This document shows positions 32,449 through 41,974 of a stretch of DNA of 64,000 nucleotides, piece after piece. The DNA comes from Streptomyces sp. YIM 121038 (lineage in GTDB: Bacteria; Actinomycetota; Actinomycetes; Streptomycetales; Streptomycetaceae). Position numbers and translations under genes: made by a program. Below the pieces are notes generated by a model. That model worked only from the letters and a program-made list of their open reading frames with translations, searched no databases and had not been told where the DNA came from. How positions within the stretch are numbered: position 1 is the stretch's first letter; each line of letters begins with the position of its first letter. The stretch lies in assembly GCF_006088715.1 (NCBI RefSeq), contig NZ_CP030771.1, positions 2,232,001 to 2,296,000 of the forward strand, read 5' to 3'.

Positions 32449-33240
32449 CTACGGGAGCCGCGTCGCCTCCCACTTCCGCTGGATGTGGTTCATGCTGGTG
32501 AGCCACTTGTCGGGGGCGGACGCCCGCGCCTGGTAGTACTCCGCGACCTCGGGGTGCGGCAGGATCAGGAAGCGGTCCTCGGCCATCCCGGCGAACAGGG
32601 CGTCGGCGACGTCCTCCGGCTCGACGGCGGTGGGCACGAGCACGAGTTCGCCCGCGGACCCGGCGGCGGTGAGCATGTCGGTGCGCACGCCCTGCGGGCA
32701 GATCGCGTGCACCTTGAGGCCCCGGTGGCGGTAGGTGAGCGAGAGCCACTCCGCGAAGGCGTACGCGCCGTGCTTGGTGACGCTGTACGGGGCGGCGCCC
32801 ACCATGGTGAGGAGCCCGGCCGCGGACACCGTGGACACGAACCGGCCCGCGCCGCGCTCCAGCCAGGCGGGCAGCAGCGCGTGCGCGGCCCGGACGTGCG
32901 CCATGACGTTCACGTCCCAGGCGCTCGCCCACACCTGCTCGTCGGCGGCCTCGGAACCGCCGGACGCCAGGCCCGCGTTGGCGCAGTACACGTCGACGGC
33001 GCCGTCGAGGGCCGCGAGCGCGCCGGGCACGACCCCGGAGGCGTCGCCCGGCACGGCGGACCCGCCGATCTCCTCGGCGACGGCGGCGGCCTTGGCGGCG
33101 TCCAGGTCGTTGACGACGACGCGGGCCCCGGCCGCGGCGAAGCGGCGGGCCAGCGCGGCCCCGATCCCGCCCCCGGCTCCGGTGACGACGACTCCCTTGT
33201 CCCGCAAGCTCTCCACGGTCTCCCCTTCGGCCTCGAACAC
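32449..33240 (-). CDS. Short-chain dehydrogenase/reductase
   Basis: The protein has 263 residues. The Rossmann motif is TGAGGGIGAALARRF, followed by NDLD at the second strand, CANAG, and the catalytic S...Y-x3-K set in STVSAAGLL and PYSVTKHGAYAF. NAD preference is suggested by the Asp after the second strand. A GTG at 33216 directly after GGGGAG is an alternative start. The motif upstream (33274-33286) ties it to the kinase/ACAD operon, so a lipid-derived alcohol is a likely substrate. Confidence 0.88.
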   Translation of the reverse strand: MFEAEGETVESLRDKGVVVTGAGGGIGAALARRFAAAGARVVVNDLDAAKAAAVAEEIGGSAVPGDASGVVPGALAALDGAVDVYCANAGLASGGSEAADEQVWASAWDVNVMAHVRAAHALLPAWLERGAGRFVSTVSAAGLLTMVGAAPYSVTKHGAYAFAEWLSLTYRHRGLKVHAICPQGVRTDMLTAAGSAGELVLVPTAVEPEDVADALFAGMAEDRFLILPHPEVAEYYQARASAPDKWLTSMNHIQRKWEATRLP

Positions 33241-33273
33241 ACTGCCTCACTGACGCGCTGCGGCAGCAGACTA

Positions 33274-33286
33274 ACCGGTCGGTATG
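33274..33286. promoter_or_regulatory. CATACCGACYGGT operator, copy 2 (SDR gene)
   Basis: ACCGGTCGGTATG, the exact complement of CATACCGACCGGT, lies 34 bases before the SDR start in the orientation of the gene. Confidence 0.6.
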
Positions 33287-33334
33287 TTCGGCGGAAGGGG
33301 AGGTCCCGGCCGTGCACGGGCGGGAGGACGGGAG

Positions 33335-33403
33335 CCGGGGCGGGCGGAGGGCGGGGGCCGGGGCGGGCGGAGGGCGGGGGCCGGGCAGGTGTCGGGGCGG
33401 GGG
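33335..33403. repeat. GC-rich 23-bp tandem repeat
   Basis: A 23-bp unit beginning CCGGGGCGGGCGGAGG is present twice perfectly (33335-33357, 33358-33380) with a degenerate third copy to 33403, between the divergent SDR and esterase genes. Confidence 0.8.
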
Positions 33404-33562
33404 CCGGGGCGGGACCCCTACCGGTTTTCCGGTAGGCCTCAGGGTGCGCGGGCCCCCCTCCCGCCCTGGGGGCTTCCCGGCTGGTGACGGGGAGCCGGAC
33501 CCGGGATCGTGATCAGTGGCTCACGACGGGCGTACGACAGGCGAGTTGAGGAGTGGTTCGGC

Positions 33563-34894
33563 ATGACACGGACGGCACGGCGCACGGCCCCGCTGCTGGT
33601 GGTGGCGGCCGCGGTCGGCGCGGGAGCCCTGGTCGCCCCGCAGGGCGCCGGGGCGGCGGCGCGCGAGGGCGACCCGGTGCGGGCCATCGAGCGCGTCGCG
33701 CACCCGCTGCGCTCGACCGCCCCGGGCGGTCCGGACGAGGACCTGCGGCCGCTGGACGCGATGGTGGGCGGCGCCACGGTGGTGGGCCTGGGCGAGGCCA
33801 CGCACGGCTCGCACGAGTTCTTCACCATGAAGGACCGGGTCTTCCGCCACCTGGTCGAGGACAAGGGCTTCACCACCTTCGCGCAGGAGGTCAGCTGGAC
33901 GACCGGACTGCGCTTCGACGCCTATGTGCGCGGCGGCGCGGGCGACGTGCGCGCGCTCGTCCACCGCGAGCTGGCGAAGACCCCCTGGGACACCGAGGAG
34001 TATGTGGAACTGCTCTCGTGGATGCGCGCGTACAACGCCGAGCACCCGCGGCGGCAGCTCCGCTTCATGGGCAACGACCTCAACTACCCGCAGACGGGCA
34101 AGGAGCTCTACGACGGCGTGACGGACTACGTCCGGCGTCACGAACCGGACCTGCTCCCCCGGATCACCGAGCTGTACGCGCCGCTGCGGCGCCTGACGGA
34201 CGGCGACGCGCACATGGGCAGGCCCCAGGCCGAGCGCGAGCGCCTGGCGGAGAGGGCACGGACGGCCTACCGGCTCCTCGAGGCGCGCGAGCCGGAGCGG
34301 GGCGGCAAGCGGTTCGCCCTGGCCCTGCACCACGCCCGGTCCGTCCAGCAGACCGCGAGGATCTACGCCTTCGCGCTGAACACCCCGGCGGGCGACCGCG
34401 CCGCCATGCTGTACCGCGACCGCATCATGGCGGAGAACACCGCCTGGTGGCAGCGGTACACGGGCACGAAGGTCCTGCTCTCGGCGCACAACGCCCATGT
34501 CGGGTACGCCTCGTACGACCCGCGCTATCCCAAGATGCAGGGCGCCTTCCTGCGCGACCGCCTCGGCAAGAAGTACCTGAGCGTGGGCTTCACCTTCGAC
34601 CGGGGCGCTTTCATGGCGCAGCCGGACGGCGAGGCGGCCTGGAAGTCCTTCTCGGTGGGCCCGGCCACGCCGGACATGAACGAGCACACGCTCGACAAGG
34701 TCCGCCACGACGACTACTACGTCGATCTGCGCACGGCCCCCGAGGCCGCCCGGTCCTGGCTCCGGAAGGCCCGGACGACCTACAGCATCGGATCGGGCTG
34801 GCCCGACGGTCCCTACAAGATCTCGCTGGCGTCGTCCCACGACGTCCTCATACATCTGCACGACGTCACGGCGGCCCACCGGCAGCCCTCCTAG
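33563..34894 (+). CDS. Secreted erythromycin esterase-like protein
   Basis: The protein has 443 residues with a signal peptide (about 1-31, ending GAGAAA). The erythromycin-esterase fold shows as GLGEATHGSHEFFTMKDRVFRHLVEDKGF (catalytic His and Glu of the Ere family), FMGNDLNYPQ and LLSAHNAHVGY. Ere enzymes open the macrolide lactone ring, but many secreted actinobacterial relatives have unknown substrates. ATG 33563 is chosen for the signal peptide start and GAGGAG upstream. Confidence 0.85.
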   Translation: MTRTARRTAPLLVVAAAVGAGALVAPQGAGAAAREGDPVRAIERVAHPLRSTAPGGPDEDLRPLDAMVGGATVVGLGEATHGSHEFFTMKDRVFRHLVEDKGFTTFAQEVSWTTGLRFDAYVRGGAGDVRALVHRELAKTPWDTEEYVELLSWMRAYNAEHPRRQLRFMGNDLNYPQTGKELYDGVTDYVRRHEPDLLPRITELYAPLRRLTDGDAHMGRPQAERERLAERARTAYRLLEAREPERGGKRFALALHHARSVQQTARIYAFALNTPAGDRAAMLYRDRIMAENTAWWQRYTGTKVLLSAHNAHVGYASYDPRYPKMQGAFLRDRLGKKYLSVGFTFDRGAFMAQPDGEAAWKSFSVGPATPDMNEHTLDKVRHDDYYVDLRTAPEAARSWLRKARTTYSIGSGWPDGPYKISLASSHDVLIHLHDVTAAHRQPS

Positions 34895-35039
34895 GCGGGG
34901 GCCGGTGCGTCCGGGGGACGGCACCGGCCTCTCTGTCTCGTTTCCACGCCCCGTTTCCCTAGCCTCTTGTCACGTGATCATGGGAAACATCCGGTATGTC
35001 ATGCCGCAGATCTGGCCAGCGACCCCGTGCGGCGGGACG

Positions 35040-36347
35040 ATGGTGGACGTGGAGCCCTACTGGGAGTTGACCTTCGACGCCGACGGGGACGTCGACGCCG
35101 CGCAGCGCGACCGGCTCCTGTCCGGCGCGGAGGACAAGCGCGTCACCGACCTCTTGGTGTTCGCGCACGGCTGGAACAACGACCAGCGGCGTGCCCGCGC
35201 GTTGTACCAGCGCTTCTTCACCCCCTTCGCCTCACTCACAGGCCCGGACGTCCGCCTCGGTTACGTCGGCGTGCTGTGGCCCTCGATGCGCTTCCCCGAC
35301 GAGCGCATCCCTGACTTCGAGCCGTCCGCGACCGCCGGGGCCCCCGGCGTCACCGGCGTCACCGGCGTCACCGGGACCGCCGCGCCGCCCACGCTCGACG
35401 AGCCGACGCGGCGGCTGCTCGCCCAGGTGTTCCCGGGCCCCGCGCAGGCGGCCCGGCTGGACCGCATGGCCCGGTTGCTGGAGGAGCGCTCCGAGGTCCG
35501 CTCCCGGCTCGACGAGTTCGCACGGCACGTGCGCGACCTGGTGGCGGTGCCCGAGACCGGCCCCGCGCACGAGTTCGCCGACGACACGGGCGCGGGCGAG
35601 CCCGCGATGCTCACCGACGACGCCGTCGAGGTCTGCGAGGTCCTGACCGCCGCCCTGGAGAGCGCGGGCTGCCCCGAACTCCTCGGCGGGCTGCGCAAAC
35701 GGCTCTGGCACGGCGCCCGCGAGCTGCTGCGCCAGGGCTCCTACTACGCGATGAAGCGCCGCGCGGGAGCCGTCGGCCAGCTCGGCCTCGGGCCCGCGCT
35801 CGGACTGCTCTGCGCCCGTGTGCCCCGCCTGCGGGTGCATCTGATCGGGCACAGCTTCGGCGCCCGCCTGGTGTCGTACGGGCTGCGCGGCATGCCCGCC
35901 GGGGCGGGCGGTGTGAAGTCGGCGACGCTGCTGCAAGGGGCCTTCTCGCACTACGCGTTCAGCGAGCGGCTGCCGCACGACCGGTCGCGCGGCGGCGCCC
36001 TGCACGGGGTGCAGCAGCGGGTCGACGGGCCGCTGGTCGCCTGCTACTCGTCGCACGACGACGCCCTCGGCAAGCTCTATCCGCTCGCCTCCAAGCTCGC
36101 CGGGGACTCCGCGAGCTTCCTCGCCCTGTGGGAGCGGTGGGGCGCCGTCGGGTTCGACGGAATCCAAGCCACGGACGGCGCCCGGCGCGTGCGGCTGGGC
36201 GCCGCCCTGCCCCGGCGGGGGTGCGTGAGCGTGGACGCCGCCGCGGTGGTGCGGCGGGGTGGCCCTCCTTCCGGGGCGCACAGTGACATCTGCCATGAGG
36301 AGTTGGCTCGGGTCGTGTGTGCGGCTGGGCGGATCGGCGTCGTGTGA
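35040..36347 (+). CDS. Alpha/beta-hydrolase-like protein
   Basis: The protein has 435 residues. An alpha/beta-hydrolase core is visible: VTDLLVFAHGWNND (oxyanion loop, about 40-53) and RVHLIGHSFGARLVSYGLRG with the GHSFGA nucleophile elbow; a His in HSDICHEEL near the end may complete the triad. A long insert (about 95-240) separates the first strands from the nucleophile. Three 9-bp repeats encode a GVTGVTGVTG stretch. The start is uncertain: ATG 35040 is preferred, and frames upstream to 34905 lack a ribosome site. Confidence 0.65.
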   Translation: MVDVEPYWELTFDADGDVDAAQRDRLLSGAEDKRVTDLLVFAHGWNNDQRRARALYQRFFTPFASLTGPDVRLGYVGVLWPSMRFPDERIPDFEPSATAGAPGVTGVTGVTGTAAPPTLDEPTRRLLAQVFPGPAQAARLDRMARLLEERSEVRSRLDEFARHVRDLVAVPETGPAHEFADDTGAGEPAMLTDDAVEVCEVLTAALESAGCPELLGGLRKRLWHGARELLRQGSYYAMKRRAGAVGQLGLGPALGLLCARVPRLRVHLIGHSFGARLVSYGLRGMPAGAGGVKSATLLQGAFSHYAFSERLPHDRSRGGALHGVQQRVDGPLVACYSSHDDALGKLYPLASKLAGDSASFLALWERWGAVGFDGIQATDGARRVRLGAALPRRGCVSVDAAAVVRRGGPPSGAHSDICHEELARVVCAAGRIGVV

Positions 36348-36390
36348 GCGCCGTTGGGGTGTGGTGGGTGGGGAAGCTGCGCGTCCGTCG

Positions 36391-36427
36391 TGGCTGGTCG
36401 CGCAGTTCCCCACGCCCCTTCGGGGCC
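36391..36427. terminator. Terminator-like repeat between convergent genes
   Basis: TGGTCGCGCAGTTCCCC, followed by a GCCCC/GGGGC hairpin, lies between the hydrolase and penicillin acylase stops. I recognise this sequence as a repeat found at many Streptomyces gene ends. The hairpin is short (36414-36418 with 36422-36426). Confidence 0.5.
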
Positions 36428-36430
36428 CGG

Positions 36431-39250
36431 CTAGCGGTGCCGGGGGAACTCCACCACCTGCTGGTACGTCGGGCGGTTCTGCCACTGGATCGCGCGGTGG
36501 GTGATGCCGCCGAGGGGGCGGTGGATCACCGCGTCCGCGCACCACTGGTCGCCCGCCTTGCAGGCGGCGTCACCGGGGTAGACCGCTGACGCCGGTACGG
36601 CGAGGGCCTGCTTGAGGGTGGCGAGGAGCGTCTCGCGGCAGGCGTCGAGCGTGCCGCCGCCGCAGTGGGCGGTGCGGCTCCAGCCCTCGACGGGCCGCCC
36701 GAGGACGGTCCGCAGGTCCTTGTCGACATAGCCCCACCAGCCGTACTGGAAGGCGGATCCCGCGTGCGCGCCGGTCGGCCCGTGGCCCGCCGAGGGCGCC
36801 TCGTCGACGCCGAGCTGCGCGGTCAGCGCGTCGTAGAGGTCCTTGCCGAGCCCCGGTGCGAAGACGGCCTCGACGAGCCTCGGCCACCAGGCGTCCATGG
36901 CGCGCACGGCGTCGGGATGCGCGTAGGTGTGCGAGCCGCGCGCGGTCTCCTTGCGCTGGGCGCCCGCCTTGCGCCAGGCCTCCAGCTGCCGCACGGCCCC
37001 GGCCAGGTCGGGGTCGTCGACGGCCTTGGTGCCGATGACGTCGAGCAGCTCCGGCAGGACCTGTTCGCCGCGCAGATCGGTGACGGCCGCGTCGGCCATG
37101 GCCCGGGTGAGCGCGGCCCGGGTGACGCCGCCGTCCCTGACGAGCGCCTTGACCCGGTCGTCGAGCAGGTCGCCGCGGTGCACGGCGCCCATGCCGAAGC
37201 CGCCGGAGGTGTAGTCGGTGGCCTGTTTGTTGTTCCAGGAGATGTAGTAGTCCTGGTTGACGGACTGCGGGTGCGCGGCGGGCGGCGTCTGCGCGGAGGT
37301 GTTGTCCCGGGGGTCGAAGTCCCGCCACTCGTAGGCCTCCTGGGCCTGGACGGGGAAGGCCGGGTCGACGCCGTCGGCACGCTCGGGGTTGGCGCCGCTG
37401 TTGTAGTACGCGGTGTCGCGGGAGTCGGCGTAGAACCAGTTGAAGGCGTAGGAGATGCGCTGGGCCGCCTCCTTGAAGGACGCGGCGTCCTTGACGTGGC
37501 CGGGGTCGTTCAGCATCTGGAAGCCGATGATCGAGTCGGCCTCGTGGCGGTAGGTGGAGCGCAGCGAAACGTACGCGACGGGTTTGCCGCCGATCGTGGC
37601 GCGGTGCGTGACGACGCCGAGCCGCGTGCGGAACACCTGCATGCGGTAGGAGCCCGCGGCGGTGGAGTCGGCGACGGTCGGCTTCCAGGCGTTCTTGCGC
37701 TCCAGCTTCTCCATGGGCGTGCAGGTGCCCCGGAAGCGGTAGTGCGCCGACTGTTTGGTGGGGCTGCCCCCGCCCGGTTCGCACAGCTCGACGGCGTAGG
37801 TGTCGGTGATGTCCTGCGTCGCGGAGGTCGCCGACCACGCGTAGTCCTGCCCCCGGCCGAGCTGCACGTACATGCCGACACCGGCGAAGGACACGCCGCG
37901 CGCGCTGATGCCGGGCCCCTGGAGCTCCTGCTGCATGAGGAGCTGCGGGGCGAAGTAGCCGGTCTGCGGGCCGAAGACCGCGACGGGGTGGCCGCTCGCG
38001 GTGTGCTTGCCGGAGACGAGCAGGGCGTTCGACATGCCCTTGCGCTGCCCGGCCCTGCCGAACAGATCGGCGGGCAGCACCCCGTCGTCGTACATCCCCT
38101 GGAGGGGTGTGAGCTTCTTCGGGGCCGCGACGGGGTCCTTGGCCGGTGTCCGCGCGCCGCCCTCGCGGTCGAAGACGAGCTGCTCGCGCTGGACCGAGCC
38201 CGGGTCGGGCAGGGCGGTGCCGCGCGGCTCGTCGGGCTTGCCCGCGTACGGGAAGCGGGTGCCGTCGTGGACGGTCCGTACGGTCTCCGGGTCGTTGCGG
38301 GCGCGGAAGTCCTCCCAGATCCGGCTGCCCTTCTCGACGCCGTACTTGTTCTGCGCGGCGAGCAGCGAGAGCGCGGACTCGACCTCTCCGCCGCCGCCGT
38401 TGCCGAACAGGCCGCCGACCACGGACGCCAGGGCGATCATGTCGGTGACCTTGAAGGGCTCGATCTCGCCGACGTTCGTGATCGCGTCGATCTTGCCGGT
38501 CAGGACGTACTCGCCGGGGAAGTAGCGGCCGTTCTTGGACTGCTCGCGGTAGGCGTTGAGGCCGTCGATGTAGGCCTGTGCGTCCGCCATGGCCTGCCGG
38601 CCGCGCTCGCCCTGGGTGTTCCTGATGTACTCGACCTGCCGCTCCAGGTCCTGCTCGGTGTACGGGGCCTGCGGCCAGAACTGCTGCTCAAGGCCCTGGT
38701 TGGCGGGCGCGCCGCCGGCGAACGGGGTGAGCTGGCCGCGGCCGATGTGCCGGAACAGGTCGATGAGCCAGAGGCGGTCCTGGCCCGCGGCGTAGCCCGC
38801 GCCGAACTCGGTGCCGTAGCGGGTGCTGCCCTGGATGTGCGGGACGCCGTACTTCTTGTCGCGCGTGATGGTCACGTCGTCGCGCGGCCTGCTGACGGAG
38901 GCGACCTGGTCCGGCTCGACGCCGAAGGAGGCGTCGTCGAAGAACTCGCCGAGCTTGTCGTCGGTCAGCGACGGGTAGCCGGTGGCCAGCGCGTCGTACG
39001 GGCCGAGCTGGTCCTCGGCGTGGGCGGGCCGGGTGCCGAGGAGGCGGTGGCTGAGGATCTCCGCGAGCGTGGCGTTGCCGCTGGCGCCCGGCGGCAGGAC
39101 GTCCGCGCACCGGTCGTCGCAGAAGTCGGGGGCGGCGGGCGGCGGCCCGGCGGCGGCCGCGCCGGGGCCGGGCGCGAGCAGCAGGGAGGCGCCGAGGGCC
39201 AGGGCCGCCGTGGTGGTGAGGGTTCTGAGCCGTGCGCTGCGTGGTCGCAT
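36431..39250 (-). CDS. Secreted penicillin acylase family Ntn-hydrolase
   Basis: The protein has 939 residues. A signal peptide (about 1-34) is followed by the small-subunit part with DVTITRDKKYGVPHIQGSTRYGTEFGAGYAAGQDRLWLIDLFRHIGRG. An autoprocessing site precedes the nucleophile Ser of SNALLVSGKHTASG, which becomes the N-terminus of the large subunit; FGPQTGYFAPQLLMQQELQGPG supports the assignment. Such enzymes hydrolyse amide bonds of penicillins or of acyl-homoserine lactones and related lipids, and the substrate cannot be chosen here. GGAGGAG precedes ATG 39250. Convergent with the hydrolase gene. Confidence 0.92.
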   Translation of the reverse strand: MRPRSARLRTLTTTAALALGASLLLAPGPGAAAAGPPPAAPDFCDDRCADVLPPGASGNATLAEILSHRLLGTRPAHAEDQLGPYDALATGYPSLTDDKLGEFFDDASFGVEPDQVASVSRPRDDVTITRDKKYGVPHIQGSTRYGTEFGAGYAAGQDRLWLIDLFRHIGRGQLTPFAGGAPANQGLEQQFWPQAPYTEQDLERQVEYIRNTQGERGRQAMADAQAYIDGLNAYREQSKNGRYFPGEYVLTGKIDAITNVGEIEPFKVTDMIALASVVGGLFGNGGGGEVESALSLLAAQNKYGVEKGSRIWEDFRARNDPETVRTVHDGTRFPYAGKPDEPRGTALPDPGSVQREQLVFDREGGARTPAKDPVAAPKKLTPLQGMYDDGVLPADLFGRAGQRKGMSNALLVSGKHTASGHPVAVFGPQTGYFAPQLLMQQELQGPGISARGVSFAGVGMYVQLGRGQDYAWSATSATQDITDTYAVELCEPGGGSPTKQSAHYRFRGTCTPMEKLERKNAWKPTVADSTAAGSYRMQVFRTRLGVVTHRATIGGKPVAYVSLRSTYRHEADSIIGFQMLNDPGHVKDAASFKEAAQRISYAFNWFYADSRDTAYYNSGANPERADGVDPAFPVQAQEAYEWRDFDPRDNTSAQTPPAAHPQSVNQDYYISWNNKQATDYTSGGFGMGAVHRGDLLDDRVKALVRDGGVTRAALTRAMADAAVTDLRGEQVLPELLDVIGTKAVDDPDLAGAVRQLEAWRKAGAQRKETARGSHTYAHPDAVRAMDAWWPRLVEAVFAPGLGKDLYDALTAQLGVDEAPSAGHGPTGAHAGSAFQYGWWGYVDKDLRTVLGRPVEGWSRTAHCGGGTLDACRETLLATLKQALAVPASAVYPGDAACKAGDQWCADAVIHRPLGGITHRAIQWQNRPTYQQVVEFPRHR

Positions 39251-39607
39251 GGATGCTCCTCCGGATGGCCGTCGCGGCGGAGGTTACTGCTGGGTTGTCG
39301 AACCTGAAAGATGAACAACCGTCGCCTTTTCACAACCACCACAAGGCGCCGTTCCGGTACGGCCGCACGCGCGGTCCGCGGGGTGCGCGGGGGCTCGCTC
39401 CGGACCTGTGCCACAGCTGTGCGTGACCTGTGCGCGCCGTCCCGCACGGCACCTCCACATTCCTCACGCATTGACGCTGACCTGCGGGGAACGCGCTGAT
39501 GAGTAGCCATCGGAAATCGGATGGCACCAAATCGCGTGTCGATACGTCTACTCGATGTCCGCCGGGTCACTGGCGACGTCCGAGAAGTGTGACGGAGGTG
39601 CAGGGCG
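39251..39607. other. Intergenic region, 357 bp, divergent promoters
   Basis: No gene is seen. The stretch separates the divergent acylase and zinc-ribbon genes. It contains GCCATC (39506-39511) facing GATGGC (39520-39525), a possible operator near the zinc-ribbon gene. Confidence 0.45.
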
Positions 39608-40207
39608 ATGGCCGGATTCCGGAGTCTCGCGAGACAGGTGCGTGACCCGCACAGCGACTTGGCGCTGCGGCGGTACTCACTGCGCAAGTGCTTGGAGAGA
39701 TTCGCCCCCTACGGCCACCGGGCGACCTGGGACCACCTGTGCTCCCGCGCGGGTTTCGGTCCCGAGGACCGGTCGCCGGACCCCGCGCGGCTCGTCGCCG
39801 CGCTCGACGAACTTCAGGCGGCCCGCACCGTGTGGCTCGCCTATGAGGAGAGCTTCGCGCGCCGCCGCCGCAGGGAGAAGCACGACGGCCTGCGGCGCCC
39901 CGGCAGTGTCGACGACTGGCACCGCTGCACGTGGGGCGGGCACGGGGTCGCCTGGTGCGACGACCCGGACGTGCACCCCTCCGCGCCGCTCGCGGACGTG
40001 CTGCGCAAGCTCATCACCGCACTGGAACGAGAGCCGGGCGCCGCCTGCCCCGTGTGCGGCGACGCGGCCCTCGAATGGCGCTACGGCCTGGCGCACGTCC
40101 CGTCGGCAGGCCCCGTCTGCACCGGCTGCGGCATCGTGGTGCCCGCGCCGGTCCTCACCCCCGAGGCGGTGCGGCGGTCGCGGTCGCGGTCGCTGGTCTC
40201 CGCCTGA
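39608..40207 (+). CDS. Hypothetical protein with C-terminal zinc ribbon
   Basis: The protein has 199 residues and no recognised family. The N-terminal two thirds are Arg-rich helices; WHRCTWGGHGVAWCDDPDVHP is a striking central motif. The C-terminus carries CPVCGDAALEWRYG...CTGCG, a treble-clef or ribbon-type zinc site (near residues 144-175). ATG 39608 follows GGAGG. It could be a nucleic-acid-binding protein. Confidence 0.65.
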   Translation: MAGFRSLARQVRDPHSDLALRRYSLRKCLERFAPYGHRATWDHLCSRAGFGPEDRSPDPARLVAALDELQAARTVWLAYEESFARRRRREKHDGLRRPGSVDDWHRCTWGGHGVAWCDDPDVHPSAPLADVLRKLITALEREPGAACPVCGDAALEWRYGLAHVPSAGPVCTGCGIVVPAPVLTPEAVRRSRSRSLVSA

Positions 40208-40220
40208 GCGACAGCCGAAC

Positions 40221-40739
40221 CTAGGGCCTGACGACGTCCGTCTGGATGGCCAGCTTGAACTCGGCCAGGACGAGCGGCGCGGTGATCTTCACGTCGCCCG
40301 GACCGCGCGCGGATATCTTCAGGCCCACCGGTGTCCCCGGGTGCACGAACATCTGCCAGTGGTGCGTGCGGTACTGACCGCCGCGGGTGGGCACGAAGTC
40401 GGCGGTGGCTGTGGAGTCGTAGCCCGTCGACAGGTCCAGCGGGTCGCGCACGAAGCGCGCGCGGTACTCCGTCGGCCTGCTGTCGGGCTCCCAGAAGACC
40501 ATCGCCGACAGCGTGCCCCACCCGTCGTGGCTGGGCCAGATCAGGCCCGAGCGCGCGTCGGGGAACTTCGACGGCTTGGTGGCGCCGTGCAGCGGATCGT
40601 GCATGCGCCAGGCGTCGTACGCCTCCTCGTCCGCGTCGTACGGAAAGCGCACCAGGTGGTACCCGTCGCCGTCGTACGTGATCCGCTGCCGTCCCGAGCG
40701 GGCGGCTTCCCATTTCAACGAGCAGATGGCGACGCTCAT
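40221..40739 (-). CDS. Hypothetical protein, 172 aa
   Basis: The family is not recognised. It is beta-rich, with many Trp, Tyr and His residues (YHLVRFPYDADEEAYDAWRMHDP, GLIWPSHDGWGTLSAMVFWEPDSRP, HHWQMFVHPGTPVGLKISARGPG). No signal peptide. ATG 40739 is clear. It is convergent with the zinc-ribbon gene with a 13-base gap. The regular strand pattern suggests a jelly-roll or similar binding fold. Confidence 0.6.
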   Translation of the reverse strand: MSVAICSLKWEAARSGRQRITYDGDGYHLVRFPYDADEEAYDAWRMHDPLHGATKPSKFPDARSGLIWPSHDGWGTLSAMVFWEPDSRPTEYRARFVRDPLDLSTGYDSTATADFVPTRGGQYRTHHWQMFVHPGTPVGLKISARGPGDVKITAPLVLAEFKLAIQTDVVRP

Positions 40740-40904
40740 CGGCTCTCCCCGTGTGTGTGGTCGTGGCGTCCTGCCCCGCGGCGGCCGAAGCGGTCGCCGC
40801 CGGAGCGCGTGACGTACATGTACACCCCCCGGCCGCGCGCGGAAAGGCCCGGACGCGCCGGGGGCCTGCGGCCGCGGGAGCCCCGGGGAGCCGCGCGGGC
40901 GGGG

Positions 40905-41372
40905 TCAGTGCCCGGCGCGGCGCTCGTTGAGGAGGCGGGAGCCGACGAGGCGGTCGCCGAAGACGTCGTCCGGGTTGGACAGGACGCAGGTCTCCAGGGA
41001 CAGACAGCCGCAGCCGATGCAGTCCGTGAGGTGGTCCCTCAGGCGGCCCAGCTGCTTGATGCGCTCGTCGAGTTCGGACCGCCAGGTCTGGGAGAGCCGG
41101 GACCAGTCCGCCCGTGTCGGCGTCCGCCCCTCCGGCAGCTCCGCGAGGGCGTCGCGGATCGTCGCGAGCGGGATGCCCACCCGCTGCGCGGCCCGGATGA
41201 AGGCGACGCGGCGCAGTGTGTCCCGGCTGTAGCGGCGCTGGTTGCCCGAGGTGCGGCGGCTGCTGATGAGCCCTTTGGTCTCGTAGAAGTGCAGCGCGGA
41301 GACGGCGGCGCCGCTGCGCGCGGACACCTGGCCGACGGTGAGTTCGTGGATCTTCTCTGGGATCTGGGGCAC
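40905..41372 (-). CDS. soxR: Redox-sensing transcription factor SoxR
   Basis: This MerR-family regulator has 155 residues from GTG 41372. The winged helix is at 11-75 ([38 protein letters not shown]), then a dimerisation helix, then the [2Fe-2S] cluster motif C118-x2-C121-x-C123-x5-C129. In Streptomyces SoxR responds to redox-active antibiotics and works without SoxS; no soxS is seen here either. The start codon immediately follows GAGG with almost no spacer, so translation may be leaderless. Divergent from the MaoC gene. Confidence 0.92.
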   Translation of the reverse strand: MPQIPEKIHELTVGQVSARSGAAVSALHFYETKGLISSRRTSGNQRRYSRDTLRRVAFIRAAQRVGIPLATIRDALAELPEGRTPTRADWSRLSQTWRSELDERIKQLGRLRDHLTDCIGCGCLSLETCVLSNPDDVFGDRLVGSRLLNERRAGH

Positions 41373-41397
41373 CCCTCGAAGCCTACTGGTCGGTGCG

Positions 41398-41440
41398 TTG
41401 ACACCGGTCGGCACACCCAGCATGCTGAGCAAGCGCTTAG
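41398..41440 (+). promoter_or_regulatory. MaoC gene promoter with TetR operator copy 1
   Basis: TTGACA (41398-41403), 17 bases, then CATGCT (41421-41426) make a plausible sigma-70-type promoter. TGAGCAAGCGCTTAG (41426-41440) overlaps its start region. The identical 15-mer lies before the TetR gene at 42646-42660. Confidence 0.65.
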
Positions 41441-41466
41441 TCTCACCCGTCCCTGGGAGGTCGCAC

Positions 41467-41931
41467 ATGGCAGAGCCGAGGATCTTCACGTCAGCCGAGG
41501 AGCTGCGCGCCGCGGTCGGCGAGCCGCTGGGGCACAGCGACTGGCTGGAGGTCGACCAGAAGCGGATCGACCTGTTCGCGGAGGCCACCGGCGATCACCA
41601 GTGGATCCACGTGGATCCGGAGCGGGCGGCCTCGGGCCCGTTCGGCGCGACGATCGCGCACGGGTATCTGACGCTCGCGCTGCTGCCCGCGCTCGTCCCG
41701 CAGGTGCTGCGCGTGGAGGGCATGCGGATGGGCCTCAACTACGGCACGAACAAGGTGCGGTTCCCCTCCCCCGTGCCCGTCGGCTCGCGGCTGCGCGCGA
41801 CCGTCGCGCTGACGGAGGTGGAGCCGACGAAGGACGGCGGCGTCCAGGTGACGGCGGCGGTCACGGTGGAGCGCGAGGACGGCGACAAGCCCGCCTGCGT
41901 GGCGGAGTCGGTGTCGCGCTACTACTTCTGA
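41467..41931 (+). CDS. MaoC-like (R)-specific enoyl-CoA hydratase
   Basis: The single-hotdog protein has 154 residues and the hydratase-2 motif [20 protein letters not shown] (catalytic Asp and His) and [17 protein letters not shown]. It hydrates trans-2-enoyl-CoA to the (R)-3-hydroxy form. GGGAGG precedes ATG 41467. The shared operator indicates repression by the TetR protein encoded next door, in a fatty-acid context. Confidence 0.9.
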   Translation: MAEPRIFTSAEELRAAVGEPLGHSDWLEVDQKRIDLFAEATGDHQWIHVDPERAASGPFGATIAHGYLTLALLPALVPQVLRVEGMRMGLNYGTNKVRFPSPVPVGSRLRATVALTEVEPTKDGGVQVTAAVTVEREDGDKPACVAESVSRYYF

Positions 41932-41974
41932 GCGGCCGCTTCCGACCTGTCGCTGAGCGGCTGTTGCCGGGCGG